A stretch of 64,000 nt of DNA from Coptis chinensis (Eukaryota > Streptophyta > Magnoliopsida > Ranunculales > Ranunculaceae). The translations under genes were made by a program, and so were the position numbers. Below are positions 56,957 through 64,000 of this stretch, one piece after another; positions within the stretch are counted from its first letter, which is position 1, and each line of letters begins with the position of its first letter. The notes beneath the pieces were generated by a model. It was not told where the DNA came from. It did no database searches and was given only the letters and a program-made list of their open reading frames with translations. The stretch covers positions 40,645,001 to 40,709,000 of the forward strand of contig CM027378.1 of assembly GCA_015680905.1 (NCBI GenBank). Reading direction: 5' to 3'.

Positions 56957-57262
56957 TGTTAGAATTAAACCGATTTGGAGAGAACACCACACTAACTTAA
57001 CATGTATTGAATTATTGAGAGAATGAGATAGAGAGAATTTTTATTCATTAAGGTGAGTCTTAATGGGAGGAGGTTACCTTTATATGCAACTAGGTAACCT
57101 CCTTTCTAAGATAAAGGATTACAAGGATAAACACCAAAATAGAGGATTATCATGATAAATACCAAGATAGAGGATTATCATGATAAACACCAAGATATAA
57201 TATTATCAGGATAAACATATATCAATGGTAGGCATCTATATAAGCCCACAGATTTCATAACA
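56957..57262 (-). repeat. copia 3' LTR (left copy)
   Basis: 306 bp. Contains four tandem 28-29 bp units of the AGATAGAGGATTATCATGAT type (57105-57215); the other LTR has three. Confidence 0.93.
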
Positions 57263-57351
57263 CTCCCCCTTGGATGTCCACCATTCATGTGAAAATTATG
57301 GTGGATGCATCTTTTGTAGCATTCTTCTGGATGCTCTATAACTATCCAATG

Positions 57352-57525
57352 ATAGTTGCCTCATTAAAACCTTGCTAAGGAAAACCCAGTGGGAAAAATC
57401 AAAGCGAAGGGAAAAAGAGTACAACATTACTCAGAATCATTGTGACTTGCTTTATACTGCCTCATTAAAACCTTTACTAGGAAAACCCAGTGGGATAAAA
57501 CCTAGATAAGGGAAAAGAGTACAGT
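57352..57525. repeat. duplicated TGCCTCATTAAAACCTT..AGGAAAACCCAGTGGGA block
   Basis: Two copies about 105 bp apart (start about 57357 and 57461), each followed by AAGGGAAAAAGAGTACA-like text. Located just upstream of the polypurine tract of the minus-strand copia element, a position where this phrase is common in plant copia elements. Confidence 0.8.
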
Positions 57526-58200
57526 GCATATGTCCTAGGATACATTCTTCAGGATGCTCCCCCTGTTCTATTATTCCCCCTGATAAAGACAAGTCTTTAT
57601 ATGGCTTAGTGGTGAACTCTGCGCATGCTGATCCTATATACAAGCTTTTGAAATGTATGCTTCGGTAGTGATTTAGTGAAGAGATCAGCAAGGTTGTCAC
57701 TGGAACGAACTTGCTAGACCTTAATATGCTTCTTCTTCTAAAGCTGATGAGTGTACAAGAATTTTGATGCAATGTGTTTGTCATGTCTCCTTTTATAAAT
57801 CCTTCTTGAATCTGGGCTATACAAGCTGCATTATCCTCATAAATAATGCTGGAAACACCTATTATAGAAGGTAATTGACAAGAACTACGAATATGCCCAA
57901 TTAATAACCTTAGCCATACACATTCACGACTAGCTTCATGAAGAGCTAAAATTTCAGAGTGGTTAGAGAAAGTTGCCACTAAACTTTGTTTGGTACAATG
58001 CTAACAAATGGCAGCATTATCATTAAGAAATACATATCTGTTTGGGAGTGACCCTTCTGAGGGTCAGATAGATAACCAAAGACTGCATAGACAACTAGAT
58101 CATAGTCATTAGTGGAACCATAAGAATAAAATAGTTTCATACAAGTTATTCCATAAAAATATCTCAATATGTGTTTGATATCATTCCAGTGTCTAAGTGT
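57452..58200 (-). pseudogene. copia RNase H remnant
   Basis: Minus-strand text: HWNDIKHILRYFYGITCMKL, VVYAVFGYLSDPQKGHSQTD, then MATFSNHSEILALHEASREC, VWLRLLIGHI and IIYEDNAACIAQIQEGFIKG, in two frames with stops between. This is the copia RNase H domain that follows RT. The final LADLFTKSLP-type tail is degraded. Confidence 0.88.
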
Positions 58201-59884
58201 ATGTGCATAATTATATCTTGATAAGAAACTAATAGAAAATGCAATGTATGATCTTGTGCACGTATTGTTCTAGATACATAAATGCTTCAATATCACTCAA
58301 GTAGAGTATTTTTAAGACCAAGAACTTCCTCATGTTCTTCCTTTAGTCGAAATGGATCCTTATCCAAATCCAAGTTCCGCACAACCATGTGCTTTGTCCA
58401 TTTCATTTCAAAAATCTATAGTCAGCAGTTTTCTCTAATTCCTTAAGAGTCCAAATCAAGTTTATACCAACCAAACTTGCTACTACTATATTGAATCCAA
58501 CCTCGGATTTTACTATAGATCCACACCACATTTTTCAAAGAGTTTAATTATGCTTGAATAGCAAATTCCAGATTGGCCAATCTTTCCTTTGTCGACAAAA
58601 CACGTGGTTCATTTATTTTTCATCATTGTCCTTTGATGTTCCAATAGCTATACCATAGCTAAATATGTCATCTATGACAAGTGCTTTCCTATCTCACAAT
58701 TCACCTGAACATGCATGGAATATTGAGATCGATCTCTTCATTTTCAGGTACCTATGCCTCTCCATGGGCAACCATAGGCATTTCAGTAAATTTTGGATAT
58801 TTACACATTTTCATTATTTGTTTATGGAGCTCTAGCCATTACCTAGCTATTATTTAGACAAGATGGTTCCTCAGTTCTCCTCTCCTAGGAGCACGCTCTT
58901 TGGATCTTATAGGTTTACCACACTTTTAGTGTATAGTAGATTCATTTGCCGCCATGTTCGAACCCCGTCCAAATGGAACATCAATTCTGGCTGGCATATT
59001 CATGGTTACTTTTACCATATCATTAAATGCTTAGACATTTTCTCTGCAACCACTTGAAAGTGTATCATTCTCCTTATCTCATATAGTCACATTCATTGTT
59101 TGGATCCTTAATGAGACAGAGGACATGATCCAAGTTGCTTCACGTCGTTCCTTATAACAACCATTACTCTTCTCCCCCTAACGACGGGAATATTGTCTCA
59201 GTAAATTGACAATTATGTAATACATAATGTCTAAGTGAGTTTCTTGCTCCCAACGTTAGATATGATACACAATGTCTTTCTCATTTATGAGTATAGTCTA
59301 CCAGACATATATCCATATATAATACTTTTCTCCATTTATATATCCATACATTTTAACATAAAGCAAAATAAATTTGTAAAGATTTATACTAGCACAAGTA
59401 TATTAAGAAAAATAAAACTTGAGATTCATAATAAGGAAATTCAAAATATTAACGACAATCCTGGCCTAGACTTTCCATGAAGAAAACACAATATTAACGG
59501 TAAACGTTCCATGAATTGGTAATAAAAATATACTTAACTAAATAAATCATTCCAAGGATGAAAGTTTGCTCATCAAACTTTCCCATTGCTATTTGGATCC
59601 TCATACTGAACCTCAAGGAAATCGGAACAATCCAAATGAGTACCATCATTAAAGTGGTCACTCTTCCAATTCTCCATCACATTTGTTTCCATTTTCCTAG
59701 AGTCTTTATATTTTTCAACCTCTTCTATAGGAGCTCGGTAGTATTTATGTTAGAACTTCAAGTTCTTGAAAACAAAATAGCTATAAAAACGAATTGGACC
59801 TACATAAATGACCATTGTAATGGGCCAAAATCGGACGAGTCCTTATGGGTTGAACTTGACCAAGTCAATATAGTCAACCAGATG
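58201..59884 (-). pseudogene. degraded copia pol remains
   Basis: Heavily broken. Near 58850-58960 the minus strand gives RSKERAPRR-like text in mixed frames, resembling the RGRPIGSKDKNPR hinge between integrase and RT. No RT catalytic block was found. The rest is not assignable. Confidence 0.45.
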
Positions 59885-60140
59885 ATCTTGGAACTTCAAG
59901 TTCCTAAAAATTGAATCTTTGGAAATTTAGGTTCTTTTAAAAAAATATATCTTGGAACTTCAGGTTCCTAAAAATTCGACCTTAGAACTTCTGGTTCCTA
60001 AATATTAGATCTTGGAACGTCAGGTTCCTAAAAACAATAGATTTTGGAACTTCGGGTTCCTAACAATTTAATTCTTGGAACTTCAGGTTCCTAAAAAAAT
60101 AGATCTTGAAACTTCGGGTTCCAAATATATCGTAGAACTT
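59885..60140. repeat. palindromic minisatellite, GGAACTTCAGGTTCC units
   Basis: About seven or eight units of 30-36 bp, each with TTGGAACTTCAGGTTCCTAA or a close variant (59888, about 59922, 59952, about 59985, 60015, 60048, 60076, 60106). GGAAC and GTTCC pair, so each unit can form a hairpin. It lies in the leader side of the minus-strand copia element, between its primer site and the remains of its gag. Confidence 0.9.
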
Positions 60141-60478
60141 TCTTTCATAACAAAAAAGTGTGATCCATAAGCACTTACTCATTTACATCATAGCTAATTA
60201 ACAAATTACACCGTACCTGACTAAAAATTGAAGAAACGAGAAAATTTAGCATTGAAGAATTTAAGCACAACTTATCACGATATATCAGAAAGTATGCACT
60301 TAAAACTCGTTTTTTTGTAGTAAAGTTAAATTCGACAGTAACAAATTTAATACCAAAATACGAATTTAAATTCAATAGTATCGATTACGATTCATAATAA
60401 CAAGTTAAACATATACCATTAATCGTAAGTAAAACACATACCTTTAATCCAAAGCTAGAGACTATCGTGTTGATAATG

Positions 60479-60767
60479 TGTTAGAATTAAACCGATTTGG
60501 AGAGAACACCACACTAACTTAACAATAACTTAACATGTATTAAATCATTGAGAGAATGAGATAGAGAGAATTCTTATTCATTGAGGTGAGTCTTAATGGG
60601 AGGAGGTTACCTTTATATACAACTAGGTAACCTCCTTTCCAAGATAGAGGATTATCATGATAAATACCAAGATAGAGGATTATCATGATAAACACCAAGA
60701 TATAAGATTATCAGGATAAACACATATCAATGGTGGGCATCCATATAAGCCCATGGATTTCATAACA
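60479..60767 (-). repeat. copia 5' LTR (right copy)
   Basis: 289 bp. Same ends as the left LTR, with an 11-bp AACTTAACAAT duplication and one fewer 28-bp unit. Confidence 0.93.
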
Positions 60768-60844
60768 AATTTCATGTTTTAATTATTAATAAGGACATAC
60801 TTGAGTTTTTATTTTTTACTATTTCCAATTTTACCTTTCTATAT

Positions 60845-61255
60845 TTGGTATGCATTGACGTCTGTGCATACTTCATATACCAAGAGGTGGTATGCACTGA
60901 CACTTGTTCATACTATTTTCTTTGTGATGTTTGGTATGCATTGACGTTTGTGTAGTCAGTGCATACCTCACATACAAAGATATGGTATACACTGACACTT
61001 GTGCATACCATTTTATTTGTGATGTTTGGTTTGCACTGACGTCTGTGCATACCTCGCATACCAAGAGGTGGTATGCACTCACACTTGTGCATACAAATTT
61101 TTTTGTGATGCTTGGTATGTACTGATGTCTGTGCATACCTCGCATACCAAGAGGTAGTATACAGTGACACTTATGCATACCATTTTCTTTGTGATGTTTG
61201 GTATGCACTGACGTATGTGCATACCTAAGGTGGTATGCACCGACACCTATGCATA
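60845..61255. repeat. about 100-bp minisatellite of paired GGTATGCAC..GTGCATACC palindromes
   Basis: About four full units, each with two hairpin half-units: GGTATGCACTGACGTCTGTG plus CATACCTCGCATACCAAGAG, then GTGGTATGCACTGACACTTG plus TGCATACCATTTTCTTTGTG. GGTATGCA pairs with TGCATACC. Units begin at about 60847, 60931, 61027, 61113 and 61199, with one shortened. Frames stay open on both strands by virtue of the repeat; I do not consider them genes. Confidence 0.92.
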
Positions 61256-61789
61256 CTAGGGTACTATTGTCTTTTTCAGACAAAAGTCAACTATTATCCT
61301 TGAGAGTGTTTTTGAAATGAGAGTGGGTTTTTTGGTTCGTAATTTTGGAATTTTGTCCTTTTCAGCTTTGTCCCCATATATATATATATAAGAAAATAAC
61401 AAGATTTTGCATAATAGAAACTTCCTAAATAAATGAGCCTCGCGAGATGTCCCTTAACATCTGAAAAGAAAGTCATGGAGATATAGGTGATCAGAAGTAA
61501 GGCTTTTGTCTGAAAATTTTATATATCCAAGTTCTGTGAAATTCACAATGGTTAGCTACACCCCATGACTTTTGATCAGAATTATTTTTCGTTGTTGCTA
61601 GTGTCTGTTGACATCATTTGGGAGAAGTCTTTTCTTTGTGTTGGGTTTGTCACAAAAAAATCTTTGGCTAATAAGTGCCATCTATGACCATCAACTATTA
61701 CTCCCTAATCCTCTCCTTAACCATTGTATCACTGTGTAGATGGACATTATAAACATCACAGACATCTAGAACCAAGACCTAAACCATTG
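61256..61789. other. spacer, no gene seen
   Basis: Contains a short (TA)n at about 61377-61390 and ordinary AT-rich text. It may hold the true start of the downstream LTR if my start is wrong. Confidence 0.35.
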
Positions 61790-62316
61790 TGTAGTGTTAC
61801 ATGCCCAACTTTTTTCTCTGTTGCCTTTTCCAGAGCTTGACAAATCTATTTCCTCTTGGAGGATCTATGAGGATCAATAACACGTGGTTTGTGTAAGTAC
61901 CATCCATTCTACAAACATATCACTACAACACACGTGTCTATAACCCAGGTCGTATATCCATTAGCTCATACTACATGACCAGTACGTCATAACAACCCAA
62001 ACTCAGGTCATCTAGGACAATCCTGGAGCTCAGTTAACGCACCAATCAAGGAGACATTTACTTTGTAACATCAGGAGTAATGGTGAATCATCAAGATAGC
62101 ATACAAGGTGGATCTACACTTGATAACGGCCTGGAGAAAATAAGGAAAGTCAGCTCAAACATCTATAAGTAGAGAGAGATGAACTTCGTAAGGCTTGATT
62201 CAAGTTTACCCCAAGAAACTTGATACGTAGGCAACTCTTGTCCCAAGTAAGAGTGCAGTCATTCCCAATCAAATAGAACATCATGTCATTGATCCCTAAA
62301 ATACTAAACCTCTACA
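61790..62316 (+). repeat. probable 5' LTR of a TAT-type Ty3/gypsy element
   Basis: The 3' end is well fixed by CTCTACA just before a primer binding site. The start at TGTAGTGTTACATGCCC is chosen because TGTAG/CTACA form an inverted pair, giving 527 bp. No second LTR is in the window to confirm. Confidence 0.5.
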
Positions 62317-62333
62317 TTGGCGCCGTCTGCCGG
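62317..62333 (+). promoter_or_regulatory. primer binding site, TTGGCGCCGTCTGCCGG
   Basis: Follows the LTR end directly and matches the TGGCGCCGTTGCCGG-type site of TAT/Athila elements, with two or three changes. Confidence 0.8.
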
Positions 62334-62398
62334 TTCGTTTCCTTGAGAAAACACACAAACCATTTTCTCAAGCCCACGAAGCTGATCATAAAACCACC

Positions 62399-63114
62399 AT
62401 GGAAGCACAGCTACAAGCCTTAGCAGATCAGATGAAGACTCTCCAAGATTCATTCATAACATTTCAGTAAGAAAACAAAACAATGGCGAGCACAGCACTT
62501 CCAACACCAACAATGACACTCCAGACGCAGTGGAGAACAACGCCGTCACAGCACTCACCACCGCCACCAATCAACGACTAGAAAACTTCACCCAGAGGTT
62601 GGAGAAGTCGAACGACAAAGCTAGCATAATCCAAATCGCTCAAAAGATGCTCCAGACATACAAGGCATCACCATTTACCACTAAAATCAGGGACAAGCAG
62701 CCTCCCTCAAAATTCATATCCCAAAAGTTTCTGCTATACGATGGTAGCTCGTGTCCAGGCTAGCACGTAGCTCATTTTAGCCAGATCCTCTCACTTTACA
62801 GTGCTCCAGACTATGGTTACCTGAAGTGCAAACTCTTTCCAGCTAGCTTGAAGGATGGAGCACTAGACTAGTTATACACGCTCACCCCAGATTCAATCAA
62901 CAACTTTGACAAGCTAGCTGAGTCGTTCGCAGCAGAGTTCGTCCACAACAGGAAGAAACAAGCCGACCTGGACTCCTTGCTTCAACTTAAACAAGCACAC
63001 GGAGAGACAATCCGCACTTTCCTAGGACGTTTCAAGAAGGAACTTCTATCAATGGAGCCAAGCCTCAAGGACCGCTTCGCAACTTCTGCATTCACCAATG
63101 CCCTCTTGGACGAC
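62399..63114 (+). pseudogene. TAT-type gag, frameshifted and interrupted
   Basis: ATG 62399 (MEAQLQALADQMKTLQDSFI) ends at a TAA after 22-23 codons. In another frame TQRLEKSNDKASIIQIAQKM, then the gag core LYDGSSCPG, stop, HVAHFSQILSLYSAPD, CKLFPASLKDGALD, stop, LYTLTPDSINNFDKLAESFA, LDSLLQLKQAHGETIRTFLG and RFKKELLSMEPSLKDRF. This is the retrotransposon gag (PF03732-type) core. Two stops sit where Trp or similar residues are expected. It is cut at 63115 by an Athila LTR. Confidence 0.87.
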
Positions 63115-64000
63115 TGATAAGAGCCCAAAATTGTAGTTTTAACCCTTTAACAATATTGCTTTTTGACCAATTATGTGATTAATAAGTAAGAGTTAGTACT
63201 GTTATCGTGTTCTTATATATTTAAGGCATTGGAGTCGAATATGTGCAGAAATGCGCTCTTTTTGCGAGATAATGGATTAGGGTTGGTTACTAAGAAGTTC
63301 TATGATAAAAGGCCTAGATTCAAGGAAAAAAAGCCTTTTTAAAGCCCGATCAAAGATGAAAAGTCAAAGTCAACACGGGCAAAAATAGCGCACAAAAGTC
63401 AGCAGAACTTTCAAAGGCCATATCTTTGGACTCAGACCTCGGAATTAGGCCTACCTTATGTCAAAACGACCATCTTGGAAAGAGCTTTCCAATGGTTTAA
63501 GCCTTGATCCAATCAGAGGAGCAAAAGTGGACAAAATGGATGTTGAAGTCAAATTCAATTGAAAAAGCCTCTGTGGACTGAAGAAATTGGGTTTTAGGCT
63601 CGATTTTCCGGCCCAAAATATGGCTCCTCAGCCCATGCACGAAAAATTGGATCTTGTCTCTTCCATTTGAAGACACAAGACTTAGTTCTTAAGCATCTAG
63701 TTTTTTTAGTTAGCCATTATCCAATAACTTGTTTTAGATCTAGTTTTAGACTCCATTAATTTAGTTTTATTACCTTGTTTTGAATTCAGTTTTGAATCAG
63801 TTTATTGTTATTATTCATTAGATTAATAAAGTTAGTTAGCTATTGATAATTCTAGTTTCATTTCATTAAATCATTTTAGCTTTAATTCATAGATTTAGTT
63901 AATAATCAAATAAGTAAATTTATATTCTTTTATCGTGTCTTGTTATTGTTTATATACAAATGATAGTTTAATGAATCAAGGTTAAAACTTCCATTAGAGG
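63115..64000 (+). mobile_element. Athila-type LTR, plus strand, running off the window
   Basis: Begins TGATAAGAGCCCAAAATTGT inside the gag above, with the same start and following text (GTGATTAATAAGTAAGAGTTAG; CCATTTTAAG..GAAGATAAGACAAAG-like stretches degraded) as the reverse complement of the LTRs at 25886-27452 and 33316-34830. Divergence from those copies is visible throughout, so it is an older or different subfamily member. Only the first 886 bp is in the window. Confidence 0.88.

Larger units (their letters stand above)
56957..60767 (-). mobile_element. short Ty1/copia element, internally decayed
   Basis: LTRs 56957-57262 and 60479-60767. On the minus strand they begin TGTTATGAAATC and end TTCTAACA. 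Perfect 5-bp target duplication AATTT at 56952-56956 and 60768-60772. Purine tract CCAAGGGGGAGTG (minus strand) precedes the left LTR, and a CATTATCAACACGA primer-site-like text follows the right one. Only RNase H and traces of pol remain in 3.8 kb, so it is internally deleted. Confidence 0.93.

Noticed and set aside
60845..61255. Possible CRISPR-like array or protein genes in long frames on both strands
   Set aside because: There is no repeat-spacer pattern. Units are tandem and the open frames come only from the repeat; the organism is a plant.

Overview
The window is nuclear DNA of a flowering plant, most likely a eudicot. It has intron-split plant genes (prolyl 4-hydroxylase-like, TBL-like and DUF3754), plant lineages of LTR retrotransposons and DNA transposons, AT-rich spacers and a block of plastid ndh genes. 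I saw no clearly intact host gene, no rRNA, no tRNA and no CRISPR array.

Layout. (1) 1-14.5 kb is old genic DNA: minus-strand exons of a prolyl 4-hydroxylase-like gene (1-629), a TBL-family remnant (about 4020-4225), the C-terminal half of a DUF3754 gene on the plus strand (7169-12538), and LINE fragments (12.9-14.5 kb). All three host genes carry frameshifts or stops, so I read them as pseudogenes unless the assembly is at fault. (2) 15.3-56.5 kb is one nested structure. Its frame is a roughly 4.6 kb Ty3/gypsy chromovirus (plus strand: LTR, PBS, gag, protease, RT-RNase H, integrase with chromodomain, LTR) split by five insertions. In order these are: a composite block (15.8-36.65 kb), a CACTA element (37631-41912), a hAT element (43472-47027), a PIF/Harbinger element (47231-50333) and a Ty1/copia element (50943-55747). 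The last four have exact target-site duplications and the chromovirus domains continue across them. (3) The composite block holds tandem-repeat-rich remains of another LTR element, a 9.4 kb plastid insertion (ndhE-ndhG-ndhI-ndhA-ndhH-rps15-ycf1) and a complete-ended Athila-type element (25886-34830). (4) 56.5-64 kb is a second tier: a short minus-strand Ty1/copia element (56957-60767), a palindrome-rich minisatellite (60845-61255), and a TAT-type Ty3 element (LTR, PBS, gag from about 61.8 kb) interrupted at 63115 by another Athila-type LTR that runs off the window.

The most interesting object is the CACTA element. It has perfect ends but no recognisable transposase. It carries spliced-gene fragments of a fatty-acid-amide-hydrolase-like amidase and of an ABC1/UbiB-family kinase in the same orientation, plus a 5'UTR-like leader with a splice donor, so it looks like a gene-capturing Pack-CACTA. 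Other points of interest are hairpin-forming minisatellites and a GC-rich motif shared by two unrelated retroelements.

Limits: families were recognised by eye from translated motifs, and no alignment or search was run. Exon edges rest on GT/AG and reading-frame fit. Element ends rest on TG..CA or terminal inverted repeats and target duplications.
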